A stretch of 64,000 bases of DNA from Chaetoderma sp. LZ-2023a (GCA_034401795.1 CM067359.1:143164233-143228232); one strand, 5' to 3'; numbered from the stretch's first letter, positions 31,701-42,600 are shown. The notes: generated from the sequence alone by a model not told the origin. Program-made: numbers and translations.

Positions 31701-34021
31701 CTCAGCTGAGTGATATCAGTGTCACAGAAAGAGGGAATGGTCACTCAGGTGAGTGATATCAGTGTCACAGAAAGAGGGCAAGGTCACTCCGGTGAGTGAT
31801 ATCAGTGCCACTGAAAGAGGGAATGGTCACTCTCATGTGAGTGATATCAGTGTTACAGAAAGAGGGAATGGTCACACTCAGCTGAGTGATATCAGTGTCA
31901 CAGAAAGAAGGAATGGTCACTCAGGTGAGTGATATCAGTGTGACAGAAAGAGGGAATGGTCACTCAGGTGAGTGATATCAGTGTCATAGAAAGAGGGAAT
32001 GGTCACTCAGGTGGATGATATCAGTGGCACAGAAAGAGGGAATGGTCACTCAGGTGAGTGATATCAGTGTGACAGAAAGAGGGAATGGTCACTCAGGTGA
32101 GTGATATCAGTGTCATAGAAAGAGGGAATGGTCACTCAGGTGGATGATATCAGTGGCACAGAAAGAGGGAATGGTCACTCAGGTGAGTGATATCAGTGTG
32201 ACAGAAAGAGGGAATGGTCACTCAGGTGAGTGATATCAGTGTCATAGAAAGAGGGAATGGTCACTCAGGTGAGTGATATCAGTGTCATAGAAAGAGGGAA
32301 TGGTCACTCAGGTGGATGATATCAGTGGCACAGAAAGAGGGAATGGTCACTCAGGTGAGTGATATCAGTGTCACAGAAAGAGGGAATGGTCACTCAGGTG
32401 AGTGATATCAGTGTCACAGAAAGAGGGAATGGTCACTCAGGTGAGTGATATCAGTGTCATAGAAAGAGGGAATGGTCACTCAGGTGGATGATATCAGTGG
32501 CACAGAAAGAGGGAATGGTCACTCAGGTGAGTGATATCAGTGTGACAGAAAGAGGGAATGGTCACTCAGGTGAGTGATATCAGTGTGACAGAAAGAGGGA
32601 ATGGTCATTCTCAGGTGAGTGATATCAGTGCCATAGAAAGAGGGAATGGTCACTCAGGTGAGTGATATCAGTGTGACAGAAAGAGGGAATGGTCACTCTC
32701 AGGTGAGTGATATCAGTGTCATTGAAAGAGAGAATGGTCACTCTCAGGTGCATAATATCAGTGCCACAGAAAGAGGGAATTGTCACTCAAGTGAATGATA
32801 TCAGTGTCACAGAAAGAGGGCATGGTCACTCAGGTGAGTGATATCAGTGCCACTGAAAGAGGGAATGGTCACTCATGTGAGTGATATCAGTGTCACAGAA
32901 AGAGGGAATGGTCACACTCAGCTGAGTCATATCAGTGTCACAGAAAGAAGGAATGGTCATTCTCTCAGGTGAGTGATATCAGTGTCATAGAAAGAGGGAA
33001 TGGTCACTCAGGTGAGTGATATCAGTGTGACAGAAAGAGGGAATGGTCATTCTCAGGTGAGTGATATCAGTGTGACAGAAAGAGGGAATGGTCATTCTCA
33101 GGTGAGTGATATCAGTGTCATAGAAAGAGGGAATGGTCATTCTCTCAGGTGCATGATATCAGTGCCACAGAAAGAGGGAATTGTCACTCACGTGAGTGAT
33201 ATCAATGCCACAGAAAGAAGGAATGGTCACACTCAGCTGAGTCATATCAGTGTCACAGAAAGAAGGAATGGTCATTCTCTCAGGTGAGTGATATCAGTGT
33301 CATAGAAAGAGGGAATGGTCACTCAGGTGAGTGATATCAGTGTGACAGAAAGAGGGAATGGTCATTCTCAGGTGAGTGATATCAGTGTGACAGAAAGAGG
33401 GAATGGTCATTCTCAGGTGAGTCATATCAGTGTCACAGAAAGAAGGAATGGTCATTCTCTCAGGTGCATGATATCAGTGCCACAGAAAGAGGGAATTGTC
33501 ACTCACGTGAGTGATATCAATGCCACAGAAAGAAGGAATGGTCACTCTCAGGTGAGTGATATCAGTGTCATAGAAAGAGGGAATGGTCACGAATGGTCAC
33601 TCAGGTGAGTGATATCAGCGCCACAGAAAGAGGGAATGGTCACTCAGCTGGATGATATCAGTGCCACAGAAAGAGGGAATTGTCACTCAGGTGAGTGATA
33701 TCAGTGCCACAGAAAGAGGGAATGGTCACTCTCAGGTGAGTGATATCAATGCCCCAGAAAGAGGGAATGGTCACTCTCAGGTGAATGATATCAGTGCCAC
33801 AGAAAGAGTGAATGGTCACTCTCAGGTGAGTGATATCAGTGCCACAGAAAGAGGGAATGGTCACTCTCAGGTGATTGATATCAGCGCCACAGAAAGAGGG
33901 AATAGTCACGTCCATGTGAAGTAGATTAGTGTCCTACAGGTATAAGGAGGAATGGTCACTCCCAGGTGAAGGAGATTAGTGTCACAGAAAGAGGGAATGG
34001 TCATACTGTCAGCTGAGTGAT
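28746..34021. repeat. ~43-bp minisatellite (43/45/47-bp units), about 120 copies, derived from the exon 2 donor
   Basis: The consensus unit is 'gtgagtgatatcagtgtcac' + 'agaaagagggaatggtcact' + 'cag', 43 bp. Longer variants have 'cactctcag' (45), 'cactctctcag' (47) or 'cacactcagc'. The array starts at the exon 2 splice donor and fills about 90% of intron 2. The exon end, 'gtgccgcagaaag' + 'acggcatagtcacac' + 'tctcag|gtgagt', aligns with the unit, 'gtgccacagaaag' + 'agggaatggtcac' + 'tctcag|gtgagt'. The first and last few units are the most diverged, as usual at array edges. Frames of up to 97 codons inside it are repeats, not genes. Confidence 0.97.
31937..32560. repeat. Higher-order repeat block inside the minisatellite
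   Basis: A marker variant 'ggtggatgatatcagtggca' occurs at 32,013, 32,142, 32,314 and 32,486. The spacings of 129, 172 and 172 bp are exactly 3, 4 and 4 units of 43 bp. The variants between markers follow the same order, showing multi-unit amplification. Confidence 0.9.
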
Positions 34022-34549
34022 ATACATTTATACATACATACTACATCATTGTTGTTGTCTTCTAGCATATAGATATATTTGAATGGTAACAGGATGTGTG
34101 TACCCAGTTTGCTCATATACATGCAAGCTATTTAAGCATAGTGAGCCCTTCTAAATGGTAATCACACCAGGGGGAGATGGAATTTAAAATCAGCTCTCTT
34201 ATGATGTAAGTTGTTAGACTTGCTACCCCTCAAGTTGTATTGAGATCCATTCATCAATAACAAAGCAGTGATGAGTTTAACATCTTTTTGGGTGGGCCAA
34301 TCTAAAACCAGGCAGGGTGTGAATAGCAGATCATCCGTTATGGTCTTGACAGGTACGACTAGAATATTCGCCTAAAGTGTTATCAGGATATAATGTACTC
34401 ATCAATAACAGAGTAACAATTTTTTTGATAATTACCCTAGAATATCTTCAACTTTTATCACGATCCATCTATCGACAGCGGAAGCTAGTGGGGTTGTATT
34501 AGTACATTGACCTAGTATTGTATATAAATTAGTTAATTGTATTTTCCAG
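34022..34549. other. Intron 2 tail
   Basis: This is unique-looking AT-rich intron sequence between the minisatellite and exon 3, with no gene. It ends in the acceptor 'ttgtattttccag'. Confidence 0.7.
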
Positions 34550-34731
34550 GATTTCTGTACTTTTGGGGCATTGTGTTCTTCATCACTACAACTCTGGTTT
34601 GGTTTCTTAAACACGAGGCTGATGATACGACGGAAGATGATCATGGAATTATTACCACATACCTGCGTTTGTGGGACGTTATACGATTACCAAATGTTAA
34701 ACAACTAGCTGTGATTTTATTGACAGCAAAG
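34550..34731 (+). CDS. SLC33A1: SLC33A1 exon 3
   Basis: It encodes 'GFLYFWGIVFFITTTLVWFL', a membrane helix, then the cytosolic linker 'KHEADDTTEDDHGIITTYL', then 'RLWDVIRLPNVKQLAVILLT' leading into the next helix. The first codon is split G|GA across the intron, and the exon ends in phase 0 at AAG|gtcagt. It matches the family by order and sequence. Confidence 0.93.
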
Positions 34732-34984
34732 GTCAGTCTAATTACCACCAGACATGACGGACCCCTCTAGCTTAAATGCATTCCAAAAGCTGATTCTTAA
34801 CCTTTTCACCGACAAATCCCTGAAAAAGTAGATTCTTTATGATATAAAATTTCTGTTGCATATTTTGAAATTAATTTCAAAATATTCAACTGTTTTCTTA
34901 TACATGTACAAGATATGGGGAATTCATCAGGGAAAGTGTTAAACGCATTACTGGTCAAAAGTGGTCAAAGAAATTTGCCGAGTC

Positions 34985-35130
34985 AATGTCCATTTGCTGG
35001 CCATGAGAAATGAAATTTATTAAAGCTTTCACACTTGAATGGCTAGCTCGTTAGTGAGCCAATCATTCCAGTCGTAAAATTAAAAAAAGATGTGCTTTTG
35101 CCCTGGAAGTAGATGCATTTATTTCTCACG
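34985..35130. repeat. Palindromic MITE core (copy 8, diverged)
   Basis: 'atgtccatttgctggccatgag' and 'aatggctagctcgttagtgag' face 'ccaatcattccagtcgtaaa'. The right arm is degraded ('tgtgcttttgccctggaagt'). Confidence 0.6.
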
Positions 35131-35534
35131 TCCACTGCAAAGGCTTGTGTTGGCCGACGACATTAAATGGGTAATTATCAGAGAAGGCAATGGGAGAAAC
35201 GGTGCAGCAAAAAATATAACCATATTCTCAGAAAATACTAAATGGTCTTGTTATTTTATATAATATAATCAACGTGTCAAAAATTCATAATACGTTAGAA
35301 AGTAAATGCATATATGTTTTGTGTTTGTTATAATGTTGGGAATTGTTACTATTTTTGTGATCGATGATTGGTTTTATATTCTAAATGATGATCAATTAAT
35401 GATTGATCATAATAGGTTCTCATTTTTTATCCATTTTGAATGCAGTAATTATAGCAAGTTCAAGGATAATTATACCCCTTTCAATTCAAGTCGCAGGTAC
35501 ATGTATGACCGATTGTTAATAATTTTAAAAATCT

Positions 35535-35625
35535 GTTGACTATTTTGAAACTAATTTAACTGGAAGCTATTGCTGCCTAAGGCAGCAACAGCTTCAAGTC
35601 AAATAAGTTTCAAAATATTCCACAT
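35535..35625. repeat. Second palindromic family ('ggcagcaacagcttc')
   Basis: 'ttgaaactaatttaactgga' and its complement 'caagtcaaataagtttcaaa' flank 'agctattgctgcctaaggcagcaacagctt'. Related foldbacks lie near 6,185-6,275, 58,172-58,262, 63,660-63,755 and 63,885-63,965. Confidence 0.75.
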
Positions 35626-35710
35626 GTTATTGGTATGGTTGCTTTGAAATTAATATACTATTTCAGTGTTGGAAGAAGTAATGTCTTAGACTAAGAAGTA
35701 ATACTATATA

Positions 35711-37231
35711 TACTGAACCAAAAAAGTTTAGCAACACTGAGAATATTACTGTATAAATGTTATTTAACAAAAACAATAAATTGATTCAAATATATTATTT
35801 AATTGATAGGTCATTTTCCAATTTGAACAGCAGTTGTTACTGTAATGCTAGCATCGCGCCTTTAACATGGCATCATTCAATGGAAGGGTCCAATTTAAAT
35901 AATGACACTGAGCTGTCAATACTGGTTGTGACCTCCGCGCGCATTAACCACCGCCGTACATCGCTTTCTCATGCTTCGAATTAAGCACCTGATGTCACGA
36001 AGAGGAATCGCATCCCATTACTGGAGCAGTGCAGCTTCCAGCTCGCGCACGTTGTGAAGATGTGGATGGTTCTCACGCACCATACGGCCAAGAATGTACC
36101 ACACGTGTTCGATAGGAGACAGGTCCGCTGATCGCGCTGGCCAGTCCAACACCGGAACGTTGTTAGCCTCAAGGTAATCGCTGGTGACCCTAGCTGAATG
36201 AGGACAGGCGTTCTCTTGCTGGAACATAAAGTCTGCATGATGCTGCATAAAAGGGATGACAACAGGGGTGACAACTTCTTCACAGTAACGTTGAGCCGTT
36301 AAATTTCCGCGAATCACAATAAGATCTGTTTTGCCATTTTCATGGATTCCAGCCCACACCATGACACTGCTGCCACCGAATCTGTCGTGCTGAATGATGT
36401 TGGCTGCATCATACCGTTCTCCTAAATGTCGCCAAACCCGTTGCCTACCATCCGCCACATCTACACAAAACCTCGACTCATCACTGAACAAAACGTGGCT
36501 CCATTGTTGAGCACGCCATCGCTGATGAGTTCTTGCCCATGCAAACCGATTCTCGATGTGACGCTCTGTAAGCAGAACAGCAACAAATGGACGACGGGCA
36601 TGCAGTCCAGCATCATGGAGTCTGTTTCGCACAGTTTGTGGATGCACTGTAGTGCCGGTAGCGGTGTGCAAATTATGGGACAGCCGCGGCGCAGTCTCAA
36701 ACCTGTGACGTCACGATGACGTCACTAAGTAGCAGTCTTCTCGTGGTGCTGTTGCTCTCGGTCTGCCAGATCGTGGTCGATCATTAACATGTCCAGTTTC
36801 CTGCTCACGTTGGCGGAGACGGGAAATGGTTTGGGGCGTGAACATTAAAATGTCGAGCAACAGCGCGAACGCTCTGCCCAGCAGCGAGTCTTCCCATTGC
36901 TTCATGGCGCTGATTTTCGGGTAGCCCTGGGCTGCGGCCCATGTTCGGTAGGGTAAACCTTTAAGCATTTTCTGTTAACGTTCGTTATCTGCCTTTTGCA
37001 ATATGGTGAATTTTTGCCTTCGCTACCCGCCAATGTGGGCCAGTGCATGAAAAATGCATTTTCACATGCATTAAGCGTGCAGCTGAGAAATGCAAGAACT
37101 GATTTGGATTTCTTCATGATCAGCGAGACATTACATTAACGAAACATGCCTGAAAATTTGGTTATAAATGGACGCATAGTTTTAATACAACAAACCAAAC
37201 TTCACTGTTGCTAAACTTTTTTGGCTCAGTA
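35711..37231 (-). mobile_element. Tc1/mariner transposon in intron 3
   Basis: Terminal inverted repeats 'tactgaaccaaaaaagttta' (35,711) and its complement ending at 37,231 ('taaacttttttggctcagta') are flanked by TA dinucleotides, the normal Tc1 target duplication. The transposase gene is on the minus strand and carries inactivating changes. At about 1.52 kb the element has a typical Tc1 length, and it sits wholly inside intron 3. Confidence 0.93.
36018..36968 (-). pseudogene. Tc1-like transposase, interrupted
   Basis: The C-terminal part (36,018-36,671) is open and carries 'LFSDESRFCVD' (first catalytic Asp), 'MVWAGI' and 'SADLSPIEHVW' (the Glu of the DDE triad). The second catalytic Asp is replaced: the box reads 'FQQENACPHSAR', where Tc1 enzymes have Gln-Asp-Asn. 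The N-terminal part (36,711-36,968, same frame) contains the helix-turn-helix end 'TPQTISRLRQREQETGHVND' and the basic 'RPRSGRPRAT'. A TGA at about 36,711-36,713 separates the parts ('YLVTSS*RHRFETAPRL'), and the extreme N-terminus appears frameshifted. It would move the element by cut and paste if intact. Both the stop and the Asp-to-Glu change argue that it is dead. Confidence 0.88.
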
Positions 37232-37476
37232 TAGTTGAAACAATTAAATTTAAATTCTTTTCCAAAAAGTATTCGTTTTCTAGCTTGACCAGTTAAAATA
37301 TATTAATAAAGTCAATTTATAAACAACCAAAATCGATTTCTGAAATCATGATCGATCACTTGGTTGAACATGCAAACCAATCAGTCATCGATCAAATCGA
37401 TTAATCGGAACAACACTAGTTTGTTTTCAACAGAATATTCCTTGCATCATAAAGTCTCGTTTCTACTGTGCAAGCA

Positions 37477-37715
37477 TTAACCCTTTAACGCTTAAATTTA
37501 TTTACACAAGTTTCAATTTTCTCATAGAAAATATCCATTTGCAGACCAAGAGAAGAGTATTTTTGAAAATTTGCCATTGGATTGACTGGCTCTGTTATCG
37601 AGCCAGTCATTCCAGTGGTCAATTTTCAAAAATACTCTTCTCTTGGTCTGCAAATTGGCATTTACTAAGACCACTGCAGAGGCCATTTTGGCTGATATGA
37701 GTGTTACAGGATTAA
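37477..37715. repeat. Palindromic MITE, near-complete (copy 9)
   Basis: Outer ends 'ttaaccctttaacgctta' and 'tgagtgttacaggattaa' are inverted repeats. Inside, 'atttgcagaccaagagaaga' pairs with 'tcttctcttggtctgcaaat', and 'tggctctgttatcgagccag' sits in the centre. At 239 bp it is close in length to the copy at 61,664-61,899, but it lies in the opposite orientation. Confidence 0.88.
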
Positions 37716-37976
37716 AGGGATTTTACTCTTTAATCCTCAAATTTGTTCAAGAAAATTTAAATTTACTCATAGAAAATGTCAACTTTTACAGACCAAGCAC
37801 CAAGAAAAGATTGTTTTTGCAAATTTAACACTGGAATGACTAGCTGGCTCGGTTATTGACCCGAACATTCCAGTGGTAAATATTCAAAAATAGCTTCTTG
37901 ATGTCTGCAAATGGATATTTCTCAAAACCACTGCAGAGGCCGGTTTTGGCCAGATTGACTGTTAAAGAGTTTATAG
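37716..37976. repeat. Palindromic MITE (copy 10), adjacent to copy 9
   Basis: 'ctctttaatcctcaaatttg' and 'gactgttaaagagtttat' are the decayed ends. The core has 'cactggaatgactagctggc' and 'cattccagtggtaaatattc'. It sits end to end with copy 9. Confidence 0.75.
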
Positions 37977-38004
37977 CGTATTTCACCTATTACTCCTTTA
38001 GTGG

Positions 38005-38085
38005 TCAAGCGGCCAAAACCGGCCTCTGCAGTGGTTTTGAGAAATATCCATTTGCAGGTTAAGTGAAAACTATATTTATGTTACC
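38005..38085. repeat. Half MITE (copy 11)
   Basis: Only one arm is present: 'cggcctctgcagtggttttg' + 'agaaatatccatttgcaggt' + 'taagtgaaaactat'. It may be half of an element broken by the sequence leading to the (TA)n tract. Confidence 0.6.
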
Positions 38086-38130
38086 CAAATTTTTCAAATT
38101 TTAGCTCCTGATGTAGTGAAGAAACAGCCT

Positions 38131-38132
<2 letters not shown>

Positions 38133-38173
<41 letters not shown>
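38133..38173. repeat. (TA)n microsatellite before exon 4
   Basis: About 20 uninterrupted TA units end 17 bp before the acceptor AG of exon 4, leaving only 'tgtattttctcatttcag' for branch and polypyrimidine functions. Confidence 0.95.
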
Positions 38174-38177
<4 letters not shown>

Positions 38178-38190
38178 TTTCTCATTTCAG

Positions 38191-38375
38191 ATAGCATTTT
38201 CAGTAGTAGATTCATTAACTGGCCTAAAGCTCATAGAAGAGGGGATGCCAAAAGAACGGCTGGCCATCTTTGCTATTCCTTTGATACCACTGCAGATTAT
38301 CTTTCCGCTAATAATTAGTAAATACACTGCGGGACCAACCCCGATGAATATTTGGCTCACGGCTTTTCCATTGAG
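38191..38375 (+). CDS. SLC33A1: SLC33A1 exon 4
   Basis: It encodes 'IAFSVVDSLTGLKLIEEGMP', 'KERLAIFAIPLIPLQIIFPL' and 'IISKYTAGPTPMNIWLTAFP'. The 'PLQIIFPLIISKYTAGP' segment is a family hallmark. The exon starts in phase 0 after 'ctcatttcag' and ends TTG AG|gtaagc, splitting an Arg codon. Two membrane helices are predicted by eye. Confidence 0.94.
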
Positions 38376-39650
38376 GTAAGCAGAGACTGAAATTAACACT
38401 AACCTGCATAGGGATAGAGTACAGCTCAGAAATAAGCTGTGTGAATATCATGCTTCCAAAGCAAGTGAGTACAACTTTGAACACGATGTAAGAAATGCTC
38501 TGTTCAATCTTTTGAACATGATTGGATCGGAAGACATTGCCACCTTAAGCAACAACATTACTTCCTGTGGCAGCAATGTCTTCCAACCTAATTATTAGCT
38601 CACCTGGCCAGAATGGCCCGGTGAGCTGATGCAATGGCGACCGTCCGTCTGTCCAACATCCATCCGGCGTCCGTCCATCATCTTTTCCTTAAAAAATGCT
38701 ATTCCTCATTAACCACTTGGAAGATTTCAACCTAATTTGTCTGAAAGGACCCTTTGGGTGTAATCTTCAGAAATTGTATACCATATATATGGTGTTCTTA
38801 GATTCTTATGACAAATGTAATTGAAATTGTCAAAATACTACTACTACTCATTAACCTCTTGGCCGATTTCAAGAAAACTCGGCTGGAAGGACCCTCGAGT
38901 GGTATAAAACTTGTATACAGAATTTTGATTGGTAAATCCTTTGAGCGGCCATCTTGAATTTTCCGGAACATGCTGGGAAATCATTTAAAGGTACTCTGTC
39001 ACACCTAGTCTAAAATGTAATAGCAAACTTACAAGATTCCAGGCGTATTTAGCGTATTTTTATGCAAACTAATGGTATATGAAATGATTTTCCATGTTGA
39101 GCGCCATATCATTGAAATTGAATTGTGCATAAAAACTATGCAACGTTGATGAGTTGTATTTGAATTGTATAGGTTGTGCCTCGTGAAATGGTGGAACAGC
39201 CATTCAATAAGAAGGGCTTCCCCAGGCGCAAAGTATGTCGCGTAAACAAATCTCTCATGACAGCGATGAGTTTGTGAACGTTACGCTTCATATTTTTCTT
39301 CTCCTACTCGCATGTTTTAGCGTGTTCTCATGTATCAACTTCTTGGTGACAGCTTGATATTAAATCATCTGAAGATATTTGTGCGCTAGAATAAGAAGTT
39401 CAACAAGCGGAAAACAAACTGGAAGCGGAAAACAATCCCGTCAAGGGGCGTTCGCCCCAGTGCCAATTCGCCATATTGTGCAGTTGTTATTATGGTACAA
39501 TTCTAATACACTGGCAGCTTATTTTAAAGTCCAGGTACCTTCAGCAATTTTACATGATATTGTACACACCTACGCCAGTTCCATAGCCCTATTCTATGTA
39601 CTGGGCATAAGAAAATGTAGGATGTAGGTCGTCTATTCACATTTTTTTGC
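38376..39650. other. Intron 4, first part
   Basis: No gene. A dispersed repeat starts near 38,597 with 'agctcacctggccagaatgg' facing 'cccggtgagct', an inverted end, followed by CGTCCGTC words. This style of repeat is abundant in mollusc and brachiopod genomes (general knowledge). An open frame at 39,379-39,627 has no recognisable domain. Confidence 0.6.
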
Positions 39651-39659
39651 GCGTAGGAT

Positions 39660-42600
39660 CAGTCAGTCATCCACACAGTCAGCTGGTCGGTTGCTGAGTG
39701 GGTTGGTCAATTGGTGGGTGGGTGGTTTGGCCTCTCAGCCTGTCTGTCCATCCATCACTCACGCAGTCTGTCACTCATGCAGTCATCTGATCTGTCACTC
39801 ATGCAGTTATCTGATCTGTCACTCATGCAGTCATCTGATCTGTCACTCATGCAGTCACCCAATCTGTCATTCGCGCATTTATCTGATCTGTCACTCATGC
39901 GGCCAGCTGATCTGTTACTCATGCAGTCATCCGATCTGTCACTCGTGCAGTCATGCGATGTCACTCATGCAATCATCCGTTCTGTCACTCACGCAGTCAT
40001 CTGATCTATCGCTCAAGCAGTTGGTTGGTTGGTCACTCGGTCGGTCATTCGGTGGGTTGGTCAATCGGTGGGTGAGTGGTTTGGTCCATCAGTAAGTCAC
40101 TCATGCAGTCAGCTGATCTGTCAGTCATGCAGTCCATCAGTCTGTCACTCATGTAATCATCCTCTCTGTAACTCATGCAGTCCATCAGTCTGTCACTCAT
40201 GCATTTGTCATATCTGTCACTCATGCCGGCCATCAGGCTGTCACTCATGCAGTCATCCTATGTGTCACTCATACAGTCATCCGATATGGCACTCATGCAT
40301 TCTGTCAATCATGCAGTCATCCAATCTGTCACTCATGCAGTCATCTGATCTGTCATTTATGCTGGCTGTCACACATGCAGTCATCCTTATTGGCACTTAT
40401 GCAATCATCCGATATGTCACTGATGCAATCCATCTGATCTGTCACTCATGCAGTCACCCGATCTATCAGCCATGCAGATGGTCACCAATGCATTTGTTCT
40501 GGGGGTGGGGTGCCATCGGTAGCTTTGTCGTTTAGTCGGTCAAGCAGTGGGTTGATCAGTCGGTGGGTGGGTGGTTTGGTCTGTCAGCCTGTCAGTCAGT
40601 CCGTCACTCATGCAGTCATCCGATCTGTCACTCATGCAGTCATGCAGTCATCCGATCTGTTGCTCATGTGGTCGGCCAGTTGTTCAGTGGATTGGTCAGT
40701 CTGTGGGTGGGTGGTTTGGACTCTCAGGGTTGCTGTCACTCATGCAGTCTTCTGATCTGCCACTCATGCAGTCCATCAGTCCGCCATTCATGCAGTCATC
40801 GAATGTATCAGTCATGCAGTCGGTGACTCATATAGTCAGTCACTCATGTGGTAAGTCAGTCCTTCACTCATGCAATCATTTGGTCCATCCGGCTGAAGGG
40901 TAGTTTTGTCTGTCAGCCTGTCTATCACTTATGCAGTCATCTGATCCGTCCCTTGTGCAGACATCCGATCTGCCACTCATGTGGTCTGTCCGCCAGTCTG
41001 TCACTCAAACAGTCATCCGATCTGTCACTCATGTACTCATAAGATCTGTCACTCATGCAGCCTGTCACTCGTGCAGTCATTCTATCTGTCACTCATGCAG
41101 TCATCTGATATGTCACACAGGTAGGCCATCAGTCTGTCACTGACATGGTCCATCAGAATGTCACTCCTGAATTCATCCGATCTGTCACTCATGCAGTCCG
41201 TCAGTCTGTCACCCATGCAGTCATCCGATGTGTCATTCATGCAGTCATCCGATCTATCACTCATGCAGTCATCAGATCTGTCACTCATGCAGTTATCTGA
41301 TCTGTTACTCATTTGGTCATCTGATCTGTCACTCATGCAGTCATCCGATCTATCACTCATGCATTCAGCCAATCTGTCACTCATGCAGTCATCCGATCCG
41401 TCACTCATGAAGTCATCCGATGTCACTCATGCAGTTATCCTATCTGTCACTCATGCATTCATCCAATATGTCATGCATGCATTCCGTCAGTGTGTCACTC
41501 ATGCAATCATCTGATCTGTCCCTCGTGCAGTCATCTGGTCTGTCATTCATGCAGTCCATCAGTCTGTTACACATGCAGTCATCCTATTTGTCACTAATGC
41601 AGTCATCCGATGTCACTCATGCAGTCCATCTGATATGCCACTCATGCAGTCACTGATCTGTCACTCATGCAGTCGGTCGGGGGAGGGGGCGGGATCAGTC
41701 GGTCGGTTTGTCGTTTAATCGGTCGAGCAGTGGGTTGATCGGTAGGTGGGTGGGTGGTTTGTGCCGGCAGCCTGTCAGTCAGCCCATCACTCATGCAGTC
41801 ATCCGATCTGTCACTCATACTGTCATCCAATCTATCACTCATGCAGTCAACTGATCTGTCACTCATGCAGTCAAATGATCTGTCACTCATGCAGTCAAAT
41901 GATCTGTCACTCATGCAGTCATCTGATCTGTCACTCATGCAGTTGTCCAATCTGTCACTCATGCAGTCATCGATCTGTCACTCACGCAGTTACCTGATCT
42001 GTCACTTATGCGGTCATCTGATCTGTTACTCATGCATTCATCCGATCTGTCACTCATGCGGTCTGTCGGTTGCTAAGTGGGTTGGTCAGTCCGTGGATGG
42101 GTGGTTTGGTCTTTCAAGTTGTCCGGCACTCAGGCAGTTTTCCGGCACTCATTCAGTCTGTCACTCATGCAGTCATCGAATTTGTTAGTCATGCAGTCGG
42201 TGACTCATATAGTCGGTCGGTCGGTCAGTAGCTCATGTGATCAGTCAGTCCTTCACACATGCAGGCAGCCGATCTGTCACTCATGCAATCGGTTGGTCTG
42301 TCTGGCTGAACGGTAGTGTTCTGTCAGCCTATCCATCACTTATGCTGTCAACTGATCTGTCCCTTATGCAGGCATCCGATCCGTCATTCATGTGGTCGGT
42401 CGTTCCGCCAGTCTGTCACTCATACAGTCATCTAATATGTCACTCATGCACTCATAAGATTGTCACTCATGCAGTCTGTCACTCATGCAGTTATCCTCTC
42501 TGTCAGTCATCCGATATGTCATACATATGGTCGATCAGTCTGTTACTGATGTGGTCCGTCAGTCTGTCACTCTTGCAGTCATCCGATATGTCGCTCATGC

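Larger units (their letters stand above)
34732..35710. other. Intron 3, left part
   Basis: No gene. It carries a diverged palindromic MITE core (34,985-35,130) and a second-family palindrome (35,535-35,625) before the Tc1 element. Confidence 0.65.
37234..38190. other. Intron 3, right part
   Basis: Two and a half adjacent palindromic MITE copies lie here, followed by a (TA)n tract that runs to within 20 bp of the exon 4 acceptor. No gene. Confidence 0.7.

Noticed and set aside
28942-33924. Repetitive open frames ('VSDISVTERGNGHSQ' type) in intron 2
   Set aside because: They arise from 45-bp units of the minisatellite. Interspersed 43-bp units break the frame, and the region is intronic between two well-supported exons.
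28746-34021. CRISPR-like array
   Set aside because: Units are contiguous with no unique spacers, and the locus is inside an animal gene.
39379-39627. 82-codon frame in intron 4
   Set aside because: No domain, no repeat of known type, inside an intron. Likely chance.
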